A stretch of 7,397 bases of DNA from Rhodospirillaceae bacterium (lineage in GTDB: Bacteria; Pseudomonadota; Alphaproteobacteria; Rhodospirillales; Magnetovibrionaceae): positions 1 through 7,397 of the forward strand of contig NVSZ01000074.1 of the NCBI GenBank assembly GCA_002732845.1, read 5' to 3'. The number at the start of each line of letters is the position of its first letter. Positions within the stretch are counted from its first letter, which is position 1. The position numbers and the translations under genes were made by a program. This document shows, one piece after another, positions 1-6,028 of the stretch. Below the pieces are notes generated by a model that was not told where the DNA came from, ran no database searches, and saw only the letters and a program-made list of their open reading frames with translations.

Positions 1-73
1 TGAGCCCTTATATAAGTTCTCAACAGTGCTAAACACCTACACAACTATATAAGCCAGCCTGCCTCACCGTGCA

Positions 74-102
74 ATGATAAGCAGTTGGTTTATTTTTAAA
101 AT
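74..102 (+). promoter_or_regulatory. Possible sigma-70 type promoter for the Mrp gene
   Basis: The hexamer ATGATA (74-79) matches the -35 consensus at four of six bases. It is followed after 17 bases by TAAAAT (97-102), which matches the -10 consensus at five of six. Transcription would start near 109 and leave a leader of about 22 bases carrying the ribosome binding site. A match of this quality can arise by chance in AT-rich DNA, so this is a suggestion only. Confidence 0.35.
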
Positions 103-116
103 ATCTGCTCATTTTT

Positions 117-120
117 GGAG
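117..120 (+). promoter_or_regulatory. Ribosome binding site of the Mrp gene
   Basis: GGAG lies 10 bases before the ATG at 131. It decides the start: an in-frame ATG at 74 would add 19 residues that look nothing like an Mrp N-terminus, and that ATG overlaps the candidate -35 box. Translation from 131 gives MSLVTEEKI, a typical beginning of the N-terminal MIP18-like domain. Confidence 0.7.
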
Positions 121-130
121 ATTGCAAGTT

Positions 131-1231
131 ATGTCACTCGTTACCGAAGAAAAAATTATTGAAGCTCTTTCTACCGTCATGGACGGTGACAAGAGTATTG
201 TCGAACAAAATATGGTGCAAGGCCTACAAATCAAAGACGGACATGTTCTGTTTTCGATTACGGTTGATGCGGCCGTTGGCGCTCAAGCCGAACCCCTACG
301 TAAAGAAGCCGAAAACACAATTCATGCCCTTGAAGGCGTATTGTCGGCGACCGTTGTCTTGACGGCCGAAACGGAAGCTCACGCTCACCCCGATGATGTT
401 GTTCCCGAACCCCGTCCCGAAGCTCCGCTTTTGGAAGGTGTTAAAGCAATTATCGCCGTGGCGTCTGGCAAAGGCGGCGTTGGTAAATCAACCACCACCG
501 TAAATCTGGCCCTAGCGTTGCGTGACCAAGGCCTGAAAGTTGGCCTGTTGGACGCTGATATTTATGGCCCATCCATGCCCCGCATGTTGGGCATAAAAGG
601 TGAGCCCACATCCAGCGACGGTAAACTTTTGGACGCCAAAGAAGGCCACGGCATCAAATGTATGTCCATGGGCTTTTTGGTCGAAGAAGACGCCCCCGTT
701 ATCTGGCGTGGACCTATGGTTCAAACGGCCCTGACCCAAATGATGCGCGACGTTGCATGGGGTGAACTTGATTTGTTGCTGATTGATATGCCTCCGGGCA
801 CTGGCGATGCTCAATTGACCATTTCTCAACAGGTTCCTTTAACAGGTGCCGTGATTGTTTCCACCCCCCAAGACATTGCCCTGTTGGACGCCCGCAAAGG
901 CCTCAACATGTTCCGTCAAGTGGATGTGCCTGTTTTGGGTATCATTGAAAACATGAGCTATTTCGAATGCCCGCATTGTGGTGAACACACCAACATCTTC
1001 AGCCATGGCGGGGCCAAAGAAGAAGCAAACGAGTTGGGTGTCGATTTCTTGGGCGAAATTCCTTTGGATATTAAAATCCGCGAAACCTCTGATCGTGGTC
1101 ATCCGATTGTGGATCAAGACCCAGACAGCCCCCATGCCAAAGCTTATCAAGAAATTGCTAAGTTGATCTGGGACAAAGCCACAACAGTTTTAGAAGATAA
1201 GGCAGCAAAATCTCCTAAAATTGTAATGTAA
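131..1231 (+). CDS. mrp: Mrp/ApbC/NBP35-family iron-sulfur cluster carrier ATPase
   Basis: This is a cytosolic P-loop ATPase of the Mrp (ApbC) family, whose members bind a bridging 4Fe-4S cluster as a dimer and pass it to apo-proteins. The 366-residue product has an N-terminal MIP18/DUF59-like domain (about residues 1-80) and an acidic, Pro-rich linker. A MinD-like ATPase domain follows, with the deviant Walker A SGKGGVGKS (112-120), DAD (141-143) and DMPPGTGD (219-226). The CPHC motif (C280, C283) supplies the cluster-binding cysteines. Length and domain order are normal for alphaproteobacteria. An alternative in-frame ATG at 74 is disfavoured because GGAG sits in front of the ATG at 131. 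The next gene is on the same strand 106 bases on, with a small hairpin between, so co-transcription is uncertain. The family assignment is very secure; the client proteins are unknown. Confidence 0.96.
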   Translation: MSLVTEEKIIEALSTVMDGDKSIVEQNMVQGLQIKDGHVLFSITVDAAVGAQAEPLRKEAENTIHALEGVLSATVVLTAETEAHAHPDDVVPEPRPEAPLLEGVKAIIAVASGKGGVGKSTTTVNLALALRDQGLKVGLLDADIYGPSMPRMLGIKGEPTSSDGKLLDAKEGHGIKCMSMGFLVEEDAPVIWRGPMVQTALTQMMRDVAWGELDLLLIDMPPGTGDAQLTISQQVPLTGAVIVSTPQDIALLDARKGLNMFRQVDVPVLGIIENMSYFECPHCGEHTNIFSHGGAKEEANELGVDFLGEIPLDIKIRETSDRGHPIVDQDPDSPHAKAYQEIAKLIWDKATTVLEDKAAKSPKIVM

Positions 1232-1234
1232 CTG

Positions 1235-1256
1235 CTGGCTTGCTGGATAAAGCCAG
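1235..1256 (+). terminator. Weak hairpin after the Mrp gene
   Basis: CTGGCTT (1235-1241) and AAGCCAG (1250-1256) form a perfect 7-bp stem with an 8-base loop, starting 4 bases after the Mrp stop codon. No T-run follows (the next bases are ACATGCTC), so it is not a canonical intrinsic terminator. It may stabilise the 3' end or attenuate readthrough into the next gene. Confidence 0.35.
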
Positions 1257-1337
1257 ACATGCTCAAATATCAATGTACTCTTTTGATGGTCTTCGTTTAG
1301 GCTAACACTTTGTAAACTGATATTGATTCGGTAAAGA

Positions 1338-3959
1338 ATGAGCATACGGAAAGTTAAAATTGCAAATGGGATGTATTGGGTCGAAATCCCCGATACCGAG
1401 TTGCGCATTTTGTGCGGTTCGCCCGAAGACAGCGTTAAGCACCTGATTCGACAAGGCTTCATTCATGAAGTCGAAGAAGATGGTGTAACGTTTGAATCGG
1501 GTCCCACTGCAATTTTGCTGTCCGACGTTTCGACCCAAGACGGAAGTTTCGCCAACGTTGGAGAATTCCCCGTTTTGCAGATGCTCTATCGACAGGGCAT
1601 GATCATTCCCGGTCACCCCAATAATACCGGTGTTAATCCTTTGCTGATCGGATCGGAAAGCCAGGTCCGCACTCAGATGGATTATATTTTCCGCGGCAAT
1701 TACGGATTGATTAGCGAAGAAGAATTGATCGAAGCCGGGATCAAGCCTGACCGCGCTCAAGAATTAATGCGCTTAAAGCTTAAGTTTGCGTTTGGCGAAA
1801 TCAAATCCCCCCGTGACTTTGTCGACGTTTGTATCGTCGAAGGCGAAAAAGTTGAAATTCGTAACGAAGCCACGATTCACCGCATTCGATCAAATGTATT
1901 TGAAATTTCTCACAATGGGGAATCCGTTGAAGTCGACCTTAATTTAGGCCCCGGTGAAAGTTACGAGCCCCCCTATCATTTGGGCTATCACGCTTTAAAA
2001 CGTGAATATTTTGCGGTCGTCCATTCCGGCGATGGCGATGGTTGGGATTGCAATCGTCCATCCATGGCCAGCATCATCATGTACCAAGGCTTGATTTATT
2101 TAATCGATGCCGGGCCCAACATCGGCAATACGTTGATGTCGCTGGGCATCAACATTTCTGAAGTCGCCGGCGTCTTTTTAACCCACGCACACGATGATCA
2201 CTTTGCGGGGATCACCACGTTGATGCGCGCAGACCGGCCTTTGAAATTCTATTCAACCTTGCCGGTTCGGGCTTCGGCGATCAAAAAGCTATCGGCTCTG
2301 ATGGGGGTTCATGAAAGCGAATTTAACAACTTCATGAATTTCCATACCCTCACCGAAGGCAAATGGAATGACATTGTCGGTTTGGAAGTCATGCCCGTCT
2401 TTTCGCCTCACCCGGTTGAAAACACCTGTATGGTTTTCAGGTCAATTGCCGAGGGCGGCTACAAAACCTATGCCCACATGGCCGACATTGCCTCGTTCTC
2501 GATCTTAAAAAATATGATTACCGATGACGACAGTATCCCCGGCATCAGCCAAGCGATGTTTGATGACGTTAAGGCCAGTTACCTGCAAACCGCTGACATC
2601 AAAAAAATTGATGTGGGCGGCGGCATGATCCACGGGGAAGCCACCGATTTTGCAAATGACCCTTCTGAAAAAATCATTCTGGCCCATCGCGCCACACCGC
2701 TGACCCCCAACGAACGCAAAATTGGCGCCGGGGCTCCGTTTGGCATCATGGATGTTTTGATTAAGGGGCAACAAGATTACGTTTATAAAAAAGCCGCCCG
2801 ACTTTTACAAATGTATTTTCCAGACATTGCCCCCTATACCCTGCAATCGTTGCTGAACGGCCCGATCATCGAATACAATCCAGAATCCTTTTTGTGCAAA
2901 GAAGGCACCGTGTGCGAGCGCGCAATTATCTTGTTAAGTGGGCAGGTTGAACGTTTAGGATCAGATACCACAACCCATGCGCAAATGCCGTCGGGTGCTA
3001 TTATTGGGGAACTGAGTGCGATTGAAGGCACGCCGCTGCGCGAAACTTTTCGCGCCATCAGTTTTGTGACAACCTTACACATTCCCGCAGCCCCCTTTAA
3101 AAAGTTCGCGCACAGCCAAAATCTTACGGCGGGTATTCAGGCCCGTATTCCGTTGCGTGATTTATTGCAAAAAACCTGTATTTTTAATGACAACATGACC
3201 AGAAGCGTTTTGTTGAAACTGGTTGAATCCTCGCAAACGGTCACCCTAAAAGACGGGGACAACATCGATTGGGATGGCGAACAATGCCTTTATTTGATCC
3301 AAGAAGGCCGTGTTGATTTGGTTCTCAACGGTCAGGTGAAAGAAGAACTGTCGACCTTAAGCTTCTTTGGCGAAACCTTTGTCTTGTTTGGCGTCCATCC
3401 GGTTTATCATGCCATCGCCCGGGGCGATGTTAAATTGTTGAAAATCAATGCCGCACTCGTCGCAAAAGTTCCGGTGGCCCGGTGGAAACTGTTGGAAAAC
3501 TACCAACGCCGCATCAACAAAATGATCATCAACTCGCTGGGCAACTACCGTACTTTAGAATGGCTCGACGAGTTTTTAATCGGTATCCCGGAAATGGATG
3601 ACCAACACAAAGGCCTGTTCGTGTTCGCCAATAAAGTTTTGGAAAAATTGCATAAGGGCACCGAGCGTGCAGACATTATCCAAGCCATGGATGATCTGTT
3701 GGAGGCCAGCAGAAAACACTTTATCAAAGAAGAACAACTCTTGGCCAACGAGGTTTATCCTGACCTTGAGGCTCATCACGGTTTTCATGGAAAACTGATG
3801 TTAGAGATCGAAGAAATTTCGTCTCGCCTCAACAAGGGGAAAACAATTTCCTGTCAGGAATTTCATAACTTCTTCCTGTCGTGGATCGTCTTCCATATCC
3901 TCAATGAAGATCGCAAATATGCGAAATTCATCGAAGAATCGTCGGACTTCTTAATTTAA
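1338..3959 (+). CDS. MBL-fold / dual CNB-like / hemerythrin fusion protein
   Basis: An 873-residue soluble protein with no signal peptide or membrane segment visible. Residues 1 to about 210 are unrecognised. An MBL-fold domain (about 225-470) has THAHDDH with metal ligands H283, H285, D287 and H288. Candidate further ligands are H358, D383 and H450 (in ILAHRA), as in RNase Z-like and class II phosphodiesterase-like enzymes. Two cyclic-nucleotide-binding-like domains follow: CNB1 (about 495-595, GEL at 557-559) and CNB2 (about 605-715, FGE at 677-679). Both lack the usual cassette arginine. A complete hemerythrin domain (about 745-870) has all seven di-iron ligands: H757, H794, E798, H813, H817, H853 and D858. 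The start is the ATG at 1338, although only a weak GTAAAG precedes it; M12 at 1371 is possible. The gene ends 8 bases from a convergent gene. The architecture suggests an O2- or NO-responsive hydrolase; the substrate is unknown. Confidence 0.9.
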   Translation: MSIRKVKIANGMYWVEIPDTELRILCGSPEDSVKHLIRQGFIHEVEEDGVTFESGPTAILLSDVSTQDGSFANVGEFPVLQMLYRQGMIIPGHPNNTGVNPLLIGSESQVRTQMDYIFRGNYGLISEEELIEAGIKPDRAQELMRLKLKFAFGEIKSPRDFVDVCIVEGEKVEIRNEATIHRIRSNVFEISHNGESVEVDLNLGPGESYEPPYHLGYHALKREYFAVVHSGDGDGWDCNRPSMASIIMYQGLIYLIDAGPNIGNTLMSLGINISEVAGVFLTHAHDDHFAGITTLMRADRPLKFYSTLPVRASAIKKLSALMGVHESEFNNFMNFHTLTEGKWNDIVGLEVMPVFSPHPVENTCMVFRSIAEGGYKTYAHMADIASFSILKNMITDDDSIPGISQAMFDDVKASYLQTADIKKIDVGGGMIHGEATDFANDPSEKIILAHRATPLTPNERKIGAGAPFGIMDVLIKGQQDYVYKKAARLLQMYFPDIAPYTLQSLLNGPIIEYNPESFLCKEGTVCERAIILLSGQVERLGSDTTTHAQMPSGAIIGELSAIEGTPLRETFRAISFVTTLHIPAAPFKKFAHSQNLTAGIQARIPLRDLLQKTCIFNDNMTRSVLLKLVESSQTVTLKDGDNIDWDGEQCLYLIQEGRVDLVLNGQVKEELSTLSFFGETFVLFGVHPVYHAIARGDVKLLKINAALVAKVPVARWKLLENYQRRINKMIINSLGNYRTLEWLDEFLIGIPEMDDQHKGLFVFANKVLEKLHKGTERADIIQAMDDLLEASRKHFIKEEQLLANEVYPDLEAHHGFHGKLMLEIEEISSRLNKGKTISCQEFHNFFLSWIVFHILNEDRKYAKFIEESSDFLI

Positions 3960-3967
3960 CAATTTAG

Positions 3968-4339
3968 CTATTTCCCAAATCCGCCCAGCATTCCTGTTGC
4001 GGCTCCCACTGCAGCGCCAACCGCGGCTCCGGTTGTTCCGCCACTGCTGGCGGCGCATGATGTGACAATTTGCAAGGCTGTTACACCAGCACCTTGCGAG
4101 ACTGCCACCATGGCGTTGCCTTCGTCCGCATTTAAGAACGACGCTAGGCTCGCCGCCGGAATTTGCACTTGGGCTTGGTTAACGGCACACGAACACACGG
4201 TCTGTGGTTGATTTTGTGACGTGGAACACCACGAAACAAATTGATTGGTTAAATCAACCGGATAGCTTTCAACGGCATGGGCTGCGGCCCCCGATAGCCC
4301 AAGGCTTGCAACCGCTATAAAAAAGCCTAAAATACGCAT
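3968..4339 (-). CDS. Small secreted protein, Cys-containing with glycine-zipper tail; function unknown
   Basis: A 123-residue product that I do not recognise. It begins with a clear Sec signal peptide: M-R, then a hydrophobic core ILGFFIAVASLGL, and a probable signal peptidase I site after AHA (residue 22). The mature part is about 100 residues with four cysteines (C38, C49, C51, C95). The first three form a WC-x10-CxC pattern that could support disulfides or metal binding in the periplasm. The tail (about 100-123) is rich in Gly/Ala with small residues every four positions (GAAVGAAVGAATG), resembling a glycine zipper that could pack into a membrane. The ATG at 4339 is chosen because AAGGAG lies 6 bases upstream; an in-frame TTG at 4354 would place that site inside the gene. 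It is divergent from the peroxiredoxin and convergent with the fusion gene. Confidence 0.82.
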   Translation of the reverse strand: MRILGFFIAVASLGLSGAAAHAVESYPVDLTNQFVSWCSTSQNQPQTVCSCAVNQAQVQIPAASLASFLNADEGNAMVAVSQGAGVTALQIVTSCAASSGGTTGAAVGAAVGAATGMLGGFGK

Positions 4340-4345
4340 CAGAAT

Positions 4346-4351
4346 CTCCTT
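4346..4351 (-). promoter_or_regulatory. Ribosome binding site of the small secreted protein
   Basis: On the minus strand AAGGAG stands 6 bases before the ATG at 4339. This is the best Shine-Dalgarno match in the window, and it rules against the longer TTG-initiated reading. Confidence 0.75.
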
Positions 4352-4364
4352 CAAATTGATCTAC

Positions 4365-4378
4365 AGAATGCAAATTCT
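4365..4378. repeat. Inverted repeat AGAAT-N4-ATTCT in the divergent promoter region
   Basis: AGAAT (4365-4369) and ATTCT (4374-4378) are perfect 5-bp arms around GCAA. The repeat sits just upstream of the secreted-protein ribosome binding site, in its probable 5' leader or promoter, where a repressor could act. The short arms make chance occurrence quite possible. Confidence 0.35.
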
Positions 4379-4437
4379 ACCTTCGGGTTAAAGGAGATGG
4401 TAGCAATTTTTCAGCCAATTTTAAAATGTCATATCAT

Positions 4438-4460
4438 CTATTGTAATTATTCTAAAATAG
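4438..4460. promoter_or_regulatory. Imperfect palindrome upstream of the peroxiredoxin gene, possible operator
   Basis: CTATT (4438-4442) and AATAG (4456-4460) are matching outer arms of a 23-base imperfect palindrome, with 7 of 11 position pairs complementary. Inside it ATTCTAAA (4449-4456) resembles one half of the iron-control element bound by Irr-type Fur-family regulators of alphaproteobacteria; the other half (TTGTAAT) is a poor match. The location 72-95 bases before the peroxiredoxin start suits an operator. The regulator is inference. Confidence 0.25.
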
Positions 4461-4468
4461 GCTATATC
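4441..4468 (+). promoter_or_regulatory. Weak candidate promoter for the peroxiredoxin gene
   Basis: TTGTAA (4441-4446) and TATATC (4463-4468), 16 bases apart, each match the sigma-70 consensus at four of six positions. The pair overlaps the imperfect palindrome at 4438-4460, so a bound regulator would cover the promoter. Low certainty. Confidence 0.25.
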
Positions 4469-4517
4469 ACTCTCAGACTTCATAATTTAACCTCAATTAA
4501 AAACACCATACCCCACT

Positions 4518-4521
4518 GGAG
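4518..4521 (+). promoter_or_regulatory. Ribosome binding site of the peroxiredoxin gene
   Basis: GGAG lies 11 bases before the ATG at 4533 and supports that start. No in-frame upstream start competes with it. Confidence 0.6.
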
Positions 4522-4532
4522 TAAAATAACTA

Positions 4533-5054
4533 ATGACCCAAGTTCCAAATACAGTTTTCAAAACCCGCGTTCGTGACGAATCTATTGGCGGCGACAATCC
4601 CTTTGATTGGAAAGACCTCAGCACCGATGACGTCTTCAAAGGCAAAAACGTTGTGGTTTTCTCTCTGCCCGGCGCGTTTACCCCAACGTGTTCCACCAGC
4701 CACCTGCCCCGTTTTGAAGAACTCTATGACGAATTCAAAGCCCAGGGCGTTGACGCTGTTGTCTGTCTTTCTGTAAACGATGCATTTGTGATGTACCAAT
4801 GGGGTTTGTCGCAAAAAGCCAAAAACGTATTCTTGTTGCCCGACGGTAACGGTGAATTCACCCGCAAAATGGGCATGTTGGTTGATAAAGCCAACTTGGG
4901 CTTTGGCATGCGCTCTTGGCGTTATTCCATGTTTGTGGAAAATGGCGAAGTCACAAAAATGTTCTCAGAAGATGGGTTTCAAGATAACGCTCCATCAGAT
5001 CCATTCGAAGTATCTGATGCGGACACCATGCTGAACTACCTTAAAGCACGCTAA
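4533..5054 (+). CDS. Peroxiredoxin, Prx5/AhpE-like hybrid-type thiol peroxidase
   Basis: A 173-residue cytosolic thiol peroxidase of the Prx5 subfamily, which reduces H2O2 and organic hydroperoxides. The active site is PGAFTPTC: P46, T50 and the peroxidatic C53. The conserved arginine is R130 in RSWRYSM. The VCLSVND stretch (77-83) with C78 is typical of Prx5. No cysteine lies near the C-terminus, where mammalian Prx5 has its resolving cysteine, so turnover probably uses glutathione and glutaredoxin, as in bacterial members. The C-terminal [13 protein letters not shown] matches the family. Length is slightly above the usual ~160 residues. The gene is monocistronic by layout: divergent from the secreted-protein gene and convergent with cheZ 34 bases away. 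The subfamily assignment is secure; the reductant is inferred from the family. Confidence 0.95.
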   Translation: MTQVPNTVFKTRVRDESIGGDNPFDWKDLSTDDVFKGKNVVVFSLPGAFTPTCSTSHLPRFEELYDEFKAQGVDAVVCLSVNDAFVMYQWGLSQKAKNVFLLPDGNGEFTRKMGMLVDKANLGFGMRSWRYSMFVENGEVTKMFSEDGFQDNAPSDPFEVSDADTMLNYLKAR

Positions 5055-5066
5055 AAAACGATTGTT

Positions 5067-5100
5067 CTTTTCGGCTGACCCTTCAGGGTCAGTCGAAAAG
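5067..5100. terminator. Strong 15-bp hairpin between the convergent peroxiredoxin and cheZ genes
   Basis: The arms 5067-5081 and 5086-5100 pair over 15 positions around the loop TTCA. Fourteen are Watson-Crick pairs and one (5074/5093) is G-U on the plus transcript. It starts 12 bases after the peroxiredoxin stop and covers the last three codons and stop of cheZ (stop at 5089-5091). T-runs do not follow the stem directly on either strand: the base of the stem is CTTTT/AAAAG, and a TTTTTT run appears only about 9 bases past it on the minus strand. It probably marks the shared 3' end but is not a textbook terminator. Confidence 0.6.
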
Positions 5101-5868
5101 CGAATCGATATCGTCCTGAGAAATGCCGGCACCTTCCAATTGAGGCCCAGAGAGAAGCTTCTCATCTTCACTGCGCAAATCTTCGGGCAATTCAATACCT
5201 TCAAATTCTTCTTCACCCCAGATATTGATCATGGTGAGGATGCGTTCTTCCAAGAAGTTGATGGTTTTCACCACCTTGCTGGTGCGTTGTCCCGTAATAT
5301 CTTGGAAGTTACAGTTTTCAAAAATACTGATCACGGCCCCAGAAATGCTGTCTAAGTGATCATGAGACGCCACATCATCAATGCGTTCTTTGATCAGGCG
5401 CGCCCAATCATCAATTTCTTCAGCCGAACCCAAAATGTTGTTGGTGGCGACTTCGGTCGCTTTGACAATGGCGTCCAATTCCATGGCCGCCGTCACAAAA
5501 CGATCATCTTCACCGTCGGCCGGTTTATGCAGGGCGGCAATTTCAGATTTGGTTTTGTCGATGCTTTCTTTAAGCTCTTTCAACTGGCCACGCAAAACGG
5601 ACATTTCCGGAAGATTAACATCGACCTCTTTGTCCGCCGCAATGGGAGCCGGAGCCGCATTTGCCACGGCCTCAGCCGCAGCGTTAGAGGCCGCCGTGGA
5701 TTCTTTAATTAGGTTTTTGATTTCGTTAAGCGAAGCCAGAACTTCTGCGTTACTTGAACCAGAGCCAGAACTGAAACCAGTATTCAAATACTGATCCGGC
5801 TCAATCCCCCGTTGGAGCAAAAGGCTACGTTCCGCGGAAAAGAGTTTCCGTGTGGCATTGTACGACAT
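5089..5868 (-). CDS. cheZ: CheZ-type chemotaxis protein phosphatase
   Basis: The product (259 residues from this start) dephosphorylates CheY-P and so ends the flagellar motor signal. The signature NFQDITGQ carries the catalytic pair D190 and Q194, equivalent to E. coli D143 and Q147. The C-terminal tail SQDDIDSLFD (250-259) matches the CheY-binding peptide of CheZ. In between lie a long amphipathic helical region, the expected hairpin of the four-helix-bundle dimer, and an Ala/Ser-rich linker (about 55-80). The ATG at 5868 has AAGGGAAG 7 bases upstream. A TTG at 5931 with AAAGGAAG 6 bases upstream would add 21 residues (280 total) and cannot be excluded; the ATG at 5919 has no well-spaced site. 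No other chemotaxis gene is in the window. It lies downstream of the ThyX-like gene on the same strand, after a 160-base spacer, so it probably has its own promoter. Confidence 0.92.
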   Translation of the reverse strand: MSYNATRKLFSAERSLLLQRGIEPDQYLNTGFSSGSGSSNAEVLASLNEIKNLIKESTAASNAAAEAVANAAPAPIAADKEVDVNLPEMSVLRGQLKELKESIDKTKSEIAALHKPADGEDDRFVTAAMELDAIVKATEVATNNILGSAEEIDDWARLIKERIDDVASHDHLDSISGAVISIFENCNFQDITGQRTSKVVKTINFLEERILTMINIWGEEEFEGIELPEDLRSEDEKLLSGPQLEGAGISQDDIDSLFD

Positions 5869-5875
5869 CGAAGGA

Positions 5876-5883
5876 CTTCCCTT
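5876..5883 (-). promoter_or_regulatory. Ribosome binding site for the chosen cheZ start
   Basis: On the minus strand AAGGGAAG lies 7 bases before the ATG at 5868. A competing purine-rich site, AAAGGAAG (5938-5945), lies 6 bases before a TTG at 5931, so the start is genuinely ambiguous. Confidence 0.45.
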
Positions 5884-5959
5884 AATATTAAGTGCTTTGG
5901 TCTCAGAAGGGACGTACATCACGACGTGCAAATATAACTTCCTTTCTAGGTGTAACTTT

Positions 5960-5987
5960 AAAAATGCCCTGACTCACGCAAAAAGGC
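5960..5987 (-). terminator. Weak terminator-like hairpin after the ThyX-like gene
   Basis: On the minus strand GCCTT (5987-5983) can pair with AGGGC (5970-5966), one pair being G-U, around a 12-base loop. ATTTTT follows directly. The stem is short but the T-run is on the correct side for ending the ThyX-like transcript. The rest of the 5869-6028 spacer shows only a CTGACT hexamer at 5969 and 5999, and the purine-rich sites before cheZ. Confidence 0.3.
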
Positions 5988-6028
5988 AATCCCCCAATCT
6001 GACTAAACACCCCCTTTTTAAGGTATGA

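Noticed and set aside
9..53. TATATAAG occurs twice (9-16 and 46-53) in the left leader.
   Set aside because: An 8-base AT-rich direct repeat at 37-base spacing is within chance expectation. No -35 partner lies in front of either copy, and no gene start is tied to it.
74..130. An ATG at 74 as the Mrp start.
   Set aside because: The extra 19 residues are not Mrp-like and no ribosome binding site precedes the ATG, whereas GGAG precedes the ATG at 131.
512..1150. Minus-strand open frames inside the Mrp gene.
   Set aside because: They lie entirely within a well-supported gene, lack domain features and follow its codon pattern in antisense.
4457..4465. ATAG-G-CTAT palindrome, considered as an OxyR-type site in front of a peroxiredoxin.
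   Set aside because: OxyR sites pair ATAG and CTAT over a longer spacer and occur in tandem. Here the spacer is one base and there is no second copy.
5062..5355. Long open frame on the plus strand opposite cheZ.
   Set aside because: It runs antisense to a well-supported CheZ gene and has no recognisable family features. Other plus-strand frames across 5356-5794 are the same kind of shadow.
5969..6004. CTGACT repeated at 5969 and 5999 in the spacer between the ThyX-like gene and cheZ.
   Set aside because: A single hexamer repeat has no further conserved flank and no regular spacing with other copies.
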